DNA of 64,000 nucleotides, from contig NZ_JBIGHV010000003.1 of NCBI RefSeq assembly GCF_043555835.1, positions 372,001 to 436,000 on the forward strand, read 5' to 3'. Within the stretch, counting starts at the first letter, position 1. Every line of letters begins with the position of its first letter. A program made the translations under genes and the position numbers. This stretch comes from Pelomonas parva (GTDB taxonomy: Bacteria > Pseudomonadota > Gammaproteobacteria > Burkholderiales > Burkholderiaceae_C). This document shows, in pieces, positions 24,711-35,984 of the stretch. The notes under the pieces are model-generated. The model did not search any database, was not told where the DNA came from, and worked only from the letters and a program-made list of their open reading frames with translations.

Positions 24711-27700
24711 ATGGCATCCAGGCTTGTTCAGGGCGCAATTGCGGCCGTCGTCGTGGCGGGCGCGGCAGCCGCCGGTTGGTGGGCCACTCATCGCACGCCG
24801 GCCATGCCCAGCAGCGCCGAGATCGGCGCCGAGGAAGCGGCCTTTGCGTTCAGCGAATGCAAGGCGCGGCTGCTGGACGGCTCGCCGGCCATCGCCGTCA
24901 TGTTCACGCAGGCGCTGGACCGCCGGCAGGATTTCAGCGCGTTGCTGACGGCGGCCGAGGGCACGCCTGGCGCCAAGGCCGACCCGAACGATCCCTCGTC
25001 CAAGGCCACGCCCGCCGACCCGGCGAGCTTCAAGCCGCTGGCCGCCCGGTGGGTGCTGGGCGACAACCCACGCGTGCTCTACCTGCCCTTCGCCACGCCG
25101 GACCGCGCCTACCGCATCACGATGAACGCGGGCCTGGCCTCGCACTCGGGCAACAAGCTCCCCGCCGCCCAGACCTGCGAGGCCACCAGCGAAGCCATGC
25201 CGCCGAGCTTCTACTTCGCCAGCAAGGGCCTGGTGCTGCCGGCCGGCCAGAACGGCGGCCTGCCGGTCGTCAGCATCAACACGCCCGAGGTGGACGTGCA
25301 GTTCCTGCGCGTGAAGCCCGAATCCCTGCCCGCCTTCCTGGAGCAGGTGGGCGGCCGGCGCGACCGTGGGAACTCCGACGCCAACAACGAGGACGGCGAG
25401 TATTACTACGACGGTTACGGCGACAACCAACGCCGCCTGAAGGGCACCGTCGGCGGCTGGGCGCTGGACGAGCTGCGCGCGATGACCGACAGCGTCTTCA
25501 TCACCCGCTTCAAGACGGATGAGCGGCCCAACCGCCGCAACGTCAGCTTCCTGCCGGTCGAGAAGATCAAGGCGCTGCAGGAGCCCGGCATCTACATCGC
25601 CGTGATGAGCCAGCCCGGCCGCTTCGGCTGGGACTACCAGGTCACGCACTACTACGTCACCGACATCGGCCTGCACCTGCGCCGCCACGCCAACCAGCTC
25701 GACGTGTTCACGACCTCGCTGAAGAGCGGCAAGGCGCAGAGCGGCATCGAGCTGAGCCTCGTCGACGAAGCCGGCAAGGCGCTGGCCCAGGCGCAGACGG
25801 ACGGGGACGGCCATGCGGTGTTCACCGGCAGCAGTGACAAGGCCCGCGCGGTGCTGGCGAAGAAGGGCAGCGAGATGTCCATCCTGTCGCTGCGCGATGC
25901 GGCACTGGACCTGTCGGAGTTCGACGCCACCGGCCACCCGTCGCGCAGCAACAAGCTGTTCGTCTATGCGGGGCGCGACCTGTATCGGCCGGGCGAGAGC
26001 TTCAACGTCTCCGTGCTGTCGCGCGACGCCGATGGCCGGGTGCCGGCCAAGCTGCTGCCGCTGACGCTCACCGTCAAGAAGCCGGACGGCAGCAAGCTGG
26101 TCGAGACATTGGTGCAGCCGGGCAAGGCGGGTCAGGGCTACTTCCAGCAGGCGATCACGCTTCCGGCGGATGCGCCCACGGGCGGCTGGACAGTCCAGGC
26201 CCGTGTCGACCCCGCCGCCAAGCAGCCCGACGCGCAATGGGCCTTCAAGGTCGAGGAGTTCCTGCCCGAGCGCATGAAGCTCACGCTAACCGCGCCCGAC
26301 GCGGCGCTCACGGGCGAGGTCAACCTGCCCGTGCAGGTGCAGGGCGACTACCTCTACGGCGCACCCGCCGCCGGCAACCGGCTGCAGGCGACCGTCTCCA
26401 CCGAGCGCGTCACCAACCCGCTGGGGCAGAAGCTGCCCGGCTACCTCTTTGGCGACTTTGCCGACGACAAGGCCAAATCCCGCCAGGACGTGCCCGAGCA
26501 GGAGCTGGACGCCGAAGGCAAGGCCGAAGTCGCGCTGACCGCCAACCTGTCGGAGCGCGGCTCGCCCATGCGCGTGCGCGGCGCCTTCAGCCTGCTGGAA
26601 AGCGGCGGCCGGCCGGTGGTGCGCAGCATCGAGCGCACCTGGTGGCCGGCGCCCGTGCTGGTCGCCGTGCGCCCGCTGTTCGACCGCAACGTGGCGCCCG
26701 AGGGCGGCCTGGCCGGCTTCGAGGTGGTGCGCGTGGACGCGGCCGGCGCCTTCAAGCCGGCCAAGGACCTGAAGCTCACGCTCACCTACGAGGAGCGCCA
26801 GTGGTACTGGCGTTATGACGACGGGCGCGGCTGGCATTCCGGCTTCAACACGACGGACGAACTGGTCGAGGCGCGCTCGCTGAAGCTGGCCGCCAAGACC
26901 ACCGTCAGCCTGCCGGTGAAATGGGGCCGCTACCGCCTGGAGATCGAAGACCCGGAGACGCAGCAGACGCTGCGCTACGGCTTCTACGCCGGCTATGGCG
27001 CGCAGGACGCCGACGACATCGGCAACCGCCCCGACCGCGTGCAGCTGCAGCTCAAGGGCTCGCCCTTCAAACCGGGTGACACGGCCAAGCTGACCATCAA
27101 GCCGCCGCATGACGGCGAGGCCGTCGTCACCGTCGAGGGCGACCGCGTGCTGTGGAGCAAGCGCGTCGGCGTGAAGGCCTCGGGCACGGACATCGACATC
27201 CCCGTCAGCGCCGACGCCGGCTGGCAGCGGCAGGACTTGTACGTCACCGTCGCCGCCTTCCGCCCCGGCAGCCAGGGCGACCGCGTGACGCCGGCCCGGG
27301 CGCTGGGCCTGGTGCACCTGCCGATGAATCGGGAGGACCGCAAGCTGAAGGTGGTGCTGGAGGCGCCGGCCAAGACGGTGCCATCGGTGGCGCTGCCCAT
27401 CAAGATCAAGGTGCCGCAGCTGGCGGGCAAGCAGGCCATCGTCACGCTCTCCGCCGTGGACGTGGGCATTCTCAACATCACCAACTTCAAGACGCCCGAC
27501 CCGGCCGACTTCTTCTTCGGCAAGCACCGCTACGGCGCGGACATCCTCGACCTCTACGGCCGCCTCATCGAGAAGATGGACGGCAACGTCGCGCAGCAGC
27601 GCTTCGGCGGCGACGCCGGCAAACGCGACACGCAAAGCATGCCGCGCAAGGTGCTGCTGGTGGACTTGTTCAGCGGCCCGGTGGCGCTGGATGCCAAGGG

Positions 27701-29789
27701 CGAGGCGACGGTGAGCGTCAAGCTGCCGGACTTCAACGGCACGCTGCGGCTGATGGCGGTCGTGTCGAGTGCGGACAGCTATGGCTCGACGCAGGCGGAC
27801 ACTGTCGTCGCCGCGCCGCTGGTGGCCGAACTGAACATGCCGCGCTTCATCGCGCCCGGCGACAAGGCGACCATCGCGCTGGACGTGACCAACCTCAGCG
27901 GGTCACCGCAGGAGGTGCGGGTGGCCTTGAGCGCGACAGGGCCTGTGCGCATCACCGGCGAGGCGTCGTCGGTCAAGCTCGCCGACAAGCAGCGCCAGAT
28001 CCTGCGCTTCCAGGCCGAGGCGCTGGACGCCTACGGCCTGGCGCCGATCAAGCTGACCGTCAGCGCCGGCACGCTGAGCCTCGTGCGCGAGGCCGCGCTG
28101 CAGGTTCAGCCCGTCACGCCGTTGACGCGCGAGAGCCGGCGCATCCGGCTGGAGGCCGGCGCCACGCAGGTTGTGGACAAGGCGCTGCTGGACGCCTACT
28201 GGAGCGGTTCTGCCACGCTGGCCTTGAGCGTCAGCAACACGCCGCCCATCGACATCAAGGAGCAGGTCAAGGGCCTGCTGATGTACCCGTATGGCTGCCT
28301 GGAGCAGACGACGTCCAGCGCCTACCCGCTGGTCTTCATCGACGACGAGGCGGCCAAGCGCTGGGGCATGACGCCCGTGCCCCGCGAGGAGCGCGCCAAG
28401 CGGCTGGAGGGCGCCTTCGCCCGCCTGGCCGGCATGCAGCAGGCGCGCGGCGGCTACGGCCTGTGGGCGGCCAGCAACCCGTATGAAGGCTGGCTGAGCG
28501 CCTACGTCACCGGCTTCCTGCAGGACGCCCGGGACGCCGGCTTTGCGGTGCCGGAAGGGCAGCTGAAGAAGTCGCTGGAGAACCTGACCGAGCAATTCCA
28601 GCGCAGCCCCGGCCAGCAGACCACGCCGCCCAAGGAGCCGCGCCGCAACCCTGCCGGCGCGATTGCCGACTACCGCGACGCAGAGCTGCTGCGCATCGCC
28701 CACCAGCGCTTCGCCGAGGCCGCGCACGCCGGCTACATGCTGGGCCGCGAGCAGAAGGCGCCCCTGGCCACGCTGCGCACGCTGCACGACCAGCACCGCG
28801 CCAACGCGCTGTCGCCACTGCCGCTGGTGCACCTGTCGCTGGCGCTGAAGGCCATGGGCGACGAGGCCCGCGCCAAGGTCGCCCTGGACGACGCCATGGC
28901 GCGCGGCTACGGCTACCAGGTTGACGACGGCATCTGGGGTCAGTGGCTGGGCGACTACGGCTCCCGCATCCGCGACCGGGCCCTCGCCTACGCGCTGCTG
29001 CTGCGCCACAAGGTGCAACACGACAAGCGCGAGAACCTGCTGTTCGACCTGGCCGACGACTTCGGCAAGCGCAACTACTACTCCACGCAGGAGCGCCTGG
29101 CCCTCTTCCTCGCCGTGCAGGCCGCCACCAACGGCGCCGGCAAGGACGACGCCTGGAAGACGACGCTGGCCGTGGGCACCAAGTCGGACGCGTGGGCGGG
29201 CACTGGCACCGGCCAGCAGAGCTTCGAGCTGGCCCAGCTCAAGTCCGGCCTGACGCTGAAGAACGACGGCACGGCGCCGCTGTATCTCGACGTCACGGCC
29301 CAGGGCTACCCGGTCAAGCCGCTGGCGCCAAGCAGCGAACGCATCTCGGTCGAGCGCGCGATGTTCACGACCGACGGCAAGCCCGTGACGGCGCGGCAGT
29401 TCACGACCGGCGAGATGTTCATCGTTCGCCTGCGCGTGAAGGCGGCGCAGGCCATCAAGGACGGCCTGGTGGTGGACCGCATCCCGGCCGGCTTCGAGAT
29501 CGAGAACCTGAATTTGAGCCAAGGGCCGCAGGCGGGCGAGTTCACGGTGGAGGGCGTCAACGTGGCGCAGGCGAATGCGAACGAGCGCATCGTCCACACC
29601 GAGTACCGCGACGACCGCTTTGTCGCTGCGGCACGGTTGGGGTCGCAGTTGGATCTGTTCTACCTGGTGCGGGCGGTGACGCCGGGCCGGTACGTGGTGC
29701 CGGCGACGTTTGCGGAGGATATGTATCGGGCGGAGATTCGTGGGGTGGGGAAGGCAGAAGGGGAGATCGTGGTGGTCGACAAGAAGTGA
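24711..29789 (+). CDS. Bacterial alpha-2-macroglobulin family protein (YfhM-like)
   Basis: A 1692-residue periplasmic protease-trapping protein of the bacterial A2M family. The N-terminus is an uncleaved-looking membrane anchor (LVQGAIAAVVVAGAAAAGWW) without a lipobox, unlike E. coli YfhM. MG domains follow, then the thioester motif MYPYGCLEQTTSSAYPLVF with Cys1196 and Gln1199 intact, so it can covalently trap attacking proteases. The C-terminal complement-like and receptor-like domains (LTLKNDGTAPLYLDVTAQGY, VVDRIPAGFEIENLNL) are present. Its common partner pbpC is not adjacent but about 9.2 kb downstream on the same strand. The family protects cells when the outer membrane is breached. Confidence 0.93.
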   Translation: MASRLVQGAIAAVVVAGAAAAGWWATHRTPAMPSSAEIGAEEAAFAFSECKARLLDGSPAIAVMFTQALDRRQDFSALLTAAEGTPGAKADPNDPSSKATPADPASFKPLAARWVLGDNPRVLYLPFATPDRAYRITMNAGLASHSGNKLPAAQTCEATSEAMPPSFYFASKGLVLPAGQNGGLPVVSINTPEVDVQFLRVKPESLPAFLEQVGGRRDRGNSDANNEDGEYYYDGYGDNQRRLKGTVGGWALDELRAMTDSVFITRFKTDERPNRRNVSFLPVEKIKALQEPGIYIAVMSQPGRFGWDYQVTHYYVTDIGLHLRRHANQLDVFTTSLKSGKAQSGIELSLVDEAGKALAQAQTDGDGHAVFTGSSDKARAVLAKKGSEMSILSLRDAALDLSEFDATGHPSRSNKLFVYAGRDLYRPGESFNVSVLSRDADGRVPAKLLPLTLTVKKPDGSKLVETLVQPGKAGQGYFQQAITLPADAPTGGWTVQARVDPAAKQPDAQWAFKVEEFLPERMKLTLTAPDAALTGEVNLPVQVQGDYLYGAPAAGNRLQATVSTERVTNPLGQKLPGYLFGDFADDKAKSRQDVPEQELDAEGKAEVALTANLSERGSPMRVRGAFSLLESGGRPVVRSIERTWWPAPVLVAVRPLFDRNVAPEGGLAGFEVVRVDAAGAFKPAKDLKLTLTYEERQWYWRYDDGRGWHSGFNTTDELVEARSLKLAAKTTVSLPVKWGRYRLEIEDPETQQTLRYGFYAGYGAQDADDIGNRPDRVQLQLKGSPFKPGDTAKLTIKPPHDGEAVVTVEGDRVLWSKRVGVKASGTDIDIPVSADAGWQRQDLYVTVAAFRPGSQGDRVTPARALGLVHLPMNREDRKLKVVLEAPAKTVPSVALPIKIKVPQLAGKQAIVTLSAVDVGILNITNFKTPDPADFFFGKHRYGADILDLYGRLIEKMDGNVAQQRFGGDAGKRDTQSMPRKVLLVDLFSGPVALDAKGEATVSVKLPDFNGTLRLMAVVSSADSYGSTQADTVVAAPLVAELNMPRFIAPGDKATIALDVTNLSGSPQEVRVALSATGPVRITGEASSVKLADKQRQILRFQAEALDAYGLAPIKLTVSAGTLSLVREAALQVQPVTPLTRESRRIRLEAGATQVVDKALLDAYWSGSATLALSVSNTPPIDIKEQVKGLLMYPYGCLEQTTSSAYPLVFIDDEAAKRWGMTPVPREERAKRLEGAFARLAGMQQARGGYGLWAASNPYEGWLSAYVTGFLQDARDAGFAVPEGQLKKSLENLTEQFQRSPGQQTTPPKEPRRNPAGAIADYRDAELLRIAHQRFAEAAHAGYMLGREQKAPLATLRTLHDQHRANALSPLPLVHLSLALKAMGDEARAKVALDDAMARGYGYQVDDGIWGQWLGDYGSRIRDRALAYALLLRHKVQHDKRENLLFDLADDFGKRNYYSTQERLALFLAVQAATNGAGKDDAWKTTLAVGTKSDAWAGTGTGQQSFELAQLKSGLTLKNDGTAPLYLDVTAQGYPVKPLAPSSERISVERAMFTTDGKPVTARQFTTGEMFIVRLRVKAAQAIKDGLVVDRIPAGFEIENLNLSQGPQAGEFTVEGVNVAQANANERIVHTEYRDDRFVAAARLGSQLDLFYLVRAVTPGRYVVPATFAEDMYRAEIRGVGKAEGEIVVVDKK

Positions 29790-29917
29790 TCGAAGCCCGA
29801 CTGATCGCGCAGCTGAAGAAGCTGCCACCGAACCGCGCGGCCGGGGTAGTGGCCTTCGTCGACTTCCTCGCCGCGCGCGAAGAGCGCGCCGAACGCCGCA
29901 GCCAGCAAGGCGGCTGA
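29786..29917 (+). CDS. Possible small DUF2281-like protein overlapping the macroglobulin stop
   Basis: A 43-codon frame starting at GTG 29786 inside the macroglobulin stop (GTGA overlap). It reads as IEARLIAQLKKLPPNR followed by AAGVVAFVDFLAAREERAER, which resembles the LPPxxxxxVxDFVxFL pattern of DUF2281-type small proteins, often antitoxin-like. Both the overlap and the pattern support it, but there is no partner toxin beside it and the length is small. Confidence 0.45.
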   Translation: MIEARLIAQLKKLPPNRAAGVVAFVDFLAAREERAERRSQQGG

Positions 29918-30005
29918 TCAGCCGCCCACCATCGTGCGCCTAGCGAAGAACCATGGTGATTTTCGCCCAATGGCCATCCACGTTTAGCCGTCCCCAAACA
30001 CCGCT

Positions 30006-30019
30006 TAGGCGAACGCCTA
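30006..30019 (+). repeat. Short hairpin upstream of the trypsin-fold gene
   Basis: TAGGCG-AA-CGCCTA is a perfect inverted repeat in the 205-bp gap between the small frame ending at 29917 and the gene starting at 30123. There is no T-run after it. It could be an operator or an mRNA hairpin; nothing further is shown. Confidence 0.35.
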
Positions 30020-30122
30020 GCTTGTGGGGGCCCCGCCTGCTGGATTGAATCCCCTGATCGGCACTCGTTGCCGTTGCGATGGGTGACCGCCATTCACCCG
30101 AGACCAGTCAGGGAGTAGAACC

Positions 30123-31418
30123 ATGGACGACAAGACGTTGAACGCGATGCAGGCCGCGCGCGCCAAGCTGCATGCGCAAGTGGAGAACATGCCAGGCATC
30201 CACGCCACCAGCATCGGGCTGAAATCCACGGGCGGGTCGCTGACCAGGACCCTTGCGCTCCTGGTGCACCTCGACCACAAGCGGCCGGAACATGCCCTCC
30301 CCGCCGGCGAGGTGCTTCCCAAGACCGTCGACGGCTTCCCTGTCGATGTGATCGAAGACTCGGCCCCGGAACCCAACGAGGACAGCGGCAAGTACCGCCC
30401 GTTGCAGGGGGGCATACAGGTCCAGGTGGGCGGAAGCTACGGGACCCTCGGATGCCTCGTCCGCGACCTGCAGACGCAGAACCTCTGCGCCCTGTCCAAC
30501 CAGCACGTGATGGGCGGCCAAGGCAACCGGGTGGCCCAGCCCAAGATGGACCCGGTCTGCGATCAGATCGGCGACACGGTGAAGTCGGTCCTGTCCACCA
30601 AGGTCGATGGCGCCTACTGCTCCATCAATGCCCATGGTGCCAGCGGCATCTCCTCGATTGTCGAGATCGGCGAGGTGGCCGGCGTCTACAACGTGCAGCT
30701 CAGCGACCTGCCCTACCCGGTGCGCAAGCGCGGCAGGACCACGGGCCTGCGCCAAGGGAACATCACTTCCCTCTACTTGCAGGGCACCCGCAGCGATGGC
30801 TGGAAGTTCCAGGGGCAGCAGTACATCGCCACCAGCGACCCGGCGCTGAACTTCTCGGAACCCGGCGATTCCGGGTCGGCGGTCGTGGATGCGCAACAGC
30901 GGGTCGTCGGGCTGCTCTGGGGCGCCTCCACGCCCAATGGCTGCGCCTCGCCGATCGCAGACGTCATGTCCGAGCTGAACATCGAGGTCGCCACCGGCGT
31001 CAAGGCGGAAGTGGTCCCATACCGCGAGACGCAGACGGGCCAACTCGAGGCCGCCTTGCGCACGACCGAGTCGGGCGGCAAGCTGTGGCGCACCATCCGC
31101 CGGTCCAGCGCGCGCATCCGCCATCAGTTCCATGTGACGCCGCGCCTGCTGGTGACCTGGCAGCAGATGCCTCAGCAAGCCATCGCCGATGCGATCACGG
31201 CCGCAATCCGCAACCTCGACTCGACCATTCCCTCGACGCTCGGGGGTGAAGACACCCTGGAGGTCATCGGGCGGCTGCGTGACGTCATGCGACGCTACTT
31301 CTCAGAACCGGATTTGCTAGAGCAGGTCGAGGCGCTGCACGCCATGATCGCCGGCAACATCGGTCGCCCGTGGCGGCACGCCCTCACGGCCGTCGGCGCG
31401 TGCGCCGCTGCGGCGTGA
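30123..31418 (+). CDS. NAL1-like trypsin-fold serine protease, cytoplasmic by sequence
   Basis: A 431-residue chymotrypsin-fold protein of the NAL1-like group. The catalytic triad appears intact: His128 in LCALSNQHVMGG, Asp162 in TKVDGAYCSI and Ser250 in SEPGDSGSAVVD. The group's TLGCLVRD and KRGRTTGLRQGNI segments are also present. A C-terminal region after about 300 (RHQFHVTPRLLVTWQQMPQQ and a helical tail) has no recognised domain. There is no signal peptide. ATG 30123 has AGGGAG upstream. The next gene, 134 bp on, encodes a transglutaminase-like protein, and the two may act together; substrate unknown. Confidence 0.82.
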   Translation: MDDKTLNAMQAARAKLHAQVENMPGIHATSIGLKSTGGSLTRTLALLVHLDHKRPEHALPAGEVLPKTVDGFPVDVIEDSAPEPNEDSGKYRPLQGGIQVQVGGSYGTLGCLVRDLQTQNLCALSNQHVMGGQGNRVAQPKMDPVCDQIGDTVKSVLSTKVDGAYCSINAHGASGISSIVEIGEVAGVYNVQLSDLPYPVRKRGRTTGLRQGNITSLYLQGTRSDGWKFQGQQYIATSDPALNFSEPGDSGSAVVDAQQRVVGLLWGASTPNGCASPIADVMSELNIEVATGVKAEVVPYRETQTGQLEAALRTTESGGKLWRTIRRSSARIRHQFHVTPRLLVTWQQMPQQAIADAITAAIRNLDSTIPSTLGGEDTLEVIGRLRDVMRRYFSEPDLLEQVEALHAMIAGNIGRPWRHALTAVGACAAAA

Positions 31419-31552
31419 CGCGAGGGCAAAGACGGACGCCATGAGCGGACTCGGGGTGCACAACGCCCGCGAGGCGCAGGCTCCTTCCGCTTGCTGATGC
31501 CGACCGGGGTGATGTCACCTAAGGTGGGCCGTTATCAACTGAGGGACACCCC

Positions 31553-33112
31553 ATGTCTGCCCAAACGAGAAGTTGCTCCGTCGTCGTGACCAACCAACTG
31601 GCCGAGACGATCACTCTCGTCGGCTGGAGTGGCACGAACCCCGCAGACCGCGGCATCTGGCAGGTGCAGATGCCAACGAGCATCGCGCCTGGCGCCTCCG
31701 GCACCGGGCTGCTGGTGCCCACGGATGACAGCAGTGGCACTTACGGGTGGGTCACCTATTGCCGAGCCAGCGACCCGACCCACCCGATCACGTTCACCTT
31801 CCAGTGCCCGAAGACGCACAGCAATGAAGCTGGCTACAGCACCCAATCGGCAGGCTTGGCGATCCCGTTCACGACCGTGGTGGACGGCATCAGCTATGTC
31901 AATTCCTGCCCATCGCAAGGTCGCCCGCTGACCGTCAACTACACGATCGGCTACCGGATTCAATCGCTCATCGCCATCTCGGGCGCTTACCCGCTGATCG
32001 ACACCGACGGCGTCACCATGGTGCCGACTGTGATGTACAGCGCGCCCTCGGTGAGCAGCAGTGGCACCGTGACGCCGGCGGTGCAGAACCCCGCCATGTT
32101 CATCACGCCGGCGCAGACGTCCGTGTTTGCGATGGTCATCATGAACGACGTGTTGACGCAGGGCGGCTACAGCGTCATGGCAAAGGCGAGCCAGGATGCG
32201 CAGATCAACTACACCAGCGAGCCCGTACCGGCGAGTGCCAATCACGTCACTTCCGTCGATCTGGTCTTCACGCCGCAACTGCAGTTTGACGGCGTGGCAT
32301 TCAACGTCAACGACATCTTGAATGTCAGCCTGCTGGACGCAAAAGAAAACTCGCTCGCGGAGGCGGCTTGTGCGGTGGAAATCTATTACCCGCTGGCATC
32401 ACCCGCCAATTGCTGGCCAACGGGCGTCTGGGTATTGTTTTTGCGCGCGCTGTTCGGCGCCAGCGGTGTGACATGGCCGGCCACTGCGGCACAGGCCTGC
32501 CAGAACGTCGTCACACTTTGCTATAACGGCTTCAATGGACAATATAAATACACCTACTACGCGCTCCACAATTATGGCGACAGCGGCAACTTTGCCCTTG
32601 CCGACTTGCTGTCGAACAGCTACACGCAGCTTTGCTCTCGTCTAGGCCCCACATTGGATTGCGTGGACCAAGCAAATTTCGTCGCTTGTGCATTGTCGGC
32701 GCTGGGCATCGAGTGCTATATGTACCAGACGATCGATTGCCAGTTCATTGCGCAGGACAGCCCGCTGGGCCTGGTTCAAGGGCAATATCCGTTCTATACG
32801 CAGCAAACCAAAACGCCAATGCCGGGCCCGGGCAGTTGTGTCAATTTCTGGTGGCCAGTAAACCCACTCAATCCACCACCGGCATTCCAGGGCCACAATA
32901 TAGGTGGCGTCCAGATCGAAGGGGAGTTGTATTTTCTCGATGCCTGCCTTGGCCCCTACTCGGGTCCGGCACAGGGATATCTGGATTTATTCTCTGCGCC
33001 GCAGCCCAGCTTCTATCCCTCGCCTACGGCTGAAAACCTGATCAAGTTTGTGACCTTGTGCACACCGCGCCCTCCATGGTCGGCCTCCAGCGGCGCAAGC
33101 CTTGAACCCTGA
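31553..33112 (+). CDS. Protein with N-terminal beta domain and transglutaminase-like catalytic region
   Basis: A 519-residue protein I cannot place in a named family. Residues about 1-110 (CSVVVTNQLAETITLVGWSG, then GLLVPTDDSSGTYGWVTY) look like a beta-sandwich of aegerolysin or lectin type. Residues about 310-470 read like a transglutaminase-like cysteine enzyme: Cys370 in TLDCVDQANFVACALSALGI, His448 in FQGHNIGGVQI and Asp463 in LYFLDACLG form the expected C-H-D order. It is rich in Cys and aromatic residues, lacks a signal peptide, and its latter half is more AT-rich than its neighbours, hinting at transfer. GAGGGA precedes ATG 31553. It follows the trypsin-fold gene by 134 bp. Confidence 0.75.
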   Translation: MSAQTRSCSVVVTNQLAETITLVGWSGTNPADRGIWQVQMPTSIAPGASGTGLLVPTDDSSGTYGWVTYCRASDPTHPITFTFQCPKTHSNEAGYSTQSAGLAIPFTTVVDGISYVNSCPSQGRPLTVNYTIGYRIQSLIAISGAYPLIDTDGVTMVPTVMYSAPSVSSSGTVTPAVQNPAMFITPAQTSVFAMVIMNDVLTQGGYSVMAKASQDAQINYTSEPVPASANHVTSVDLVFTPQLQFDGVAFNVNDILNVSLLDAKENSLAEAACAVEIYYPLASPANCWPTGVWVLFLRALFGASGVTWPATAAQACQNVVTLCYNGFNGQYKYTYYALHNYGDSGNFALADLLSNSYTQLCSRLGPTLDCVDQANFVACALSALGIECYMYQTIDCQFIAQDSPLGLVQGQYPFYTQQTKTPMPGPGSCVNFWWPVNPLNPPPAFQGHNIGGVQIEGELYFLDACLGPYSGPAQGYLDLFSAPQPSFYPSPTAENLIKFVTLCTPRPPWSASSGASLEP

Positions 33113-33209
33113 GGGGCGACGGGTATCGGAGCGTCCCCGGTGGTGACGCTCAACGGTGAGAAGACGGAGACATCGCGGCCGTCGACAGAGCGACTTGAAC
33201 AAACAAGCG

Positions 33210-35573
<2,364 letters not shown>

Positions 35574-35984
35574 GGGTGCCTCCCCAGGCAGGTCTAGCTT
35601 TGAACCGCGCTACACAACAGCACGATGCAGTGTGCCGGTGGATGTTCTGGGCACGCTATGGCTTCCTTGTCCCTGTGCCTCGCCGTGCGCCGGGTCGTCT
35701 CAATGATAGGAAGCTCAGCAGCCCCGGCACAACGCAACGGCAGCTGCCGGCTGTTCATGCCCGGCCGGTGCAGAAGTCCCGTGTGGCGCTGCGGTGCGGT
35801 CATGAGGCGGCCCGTCCTTGCGGCCATTGTGAAACCTGACCATGCGCGGCAAGGGCGAGATCGCCCAACCAGGGCCAGCCAACACTACGGCAGCAGGTCG
35901 CGACTGGCGCAAAAGGAACAGCCGCCAATGCAGGAGCAATTGGCGGCTGGCGGAGTGCTTGTGCCGGCTCATGCCGGCCGGCCC
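35574..35984. other. 411-bp gene-free region
   Basis: Between the kinase start and the chemoreceptor stop I see no supported gene. It holds the chemoreceptor terminator (35921-35947) and presumably the kinase promoter, but no clear -35/-10 pair stands out. Confidence 0.5.
35921..35947 (-). terminator. Rho-independent terminator of the chemoreceptor gene
   Basis: On the minus strand, GCCGCCAAT and ATTGGCGGC form a perfect 9-bp stem around nine bases, followed by TGTTCCTTTTG. It lies about 38 bases after the chemoreceptor stop. Confidence 0.75.

Noticed and set aside
35574..35984. Plus-strand frames in the gap between kinase and chemoreceptor
   Set aside because: Short, with no ribosome-binding site or family similarity, and the chemoreceptor terminator lies within them.
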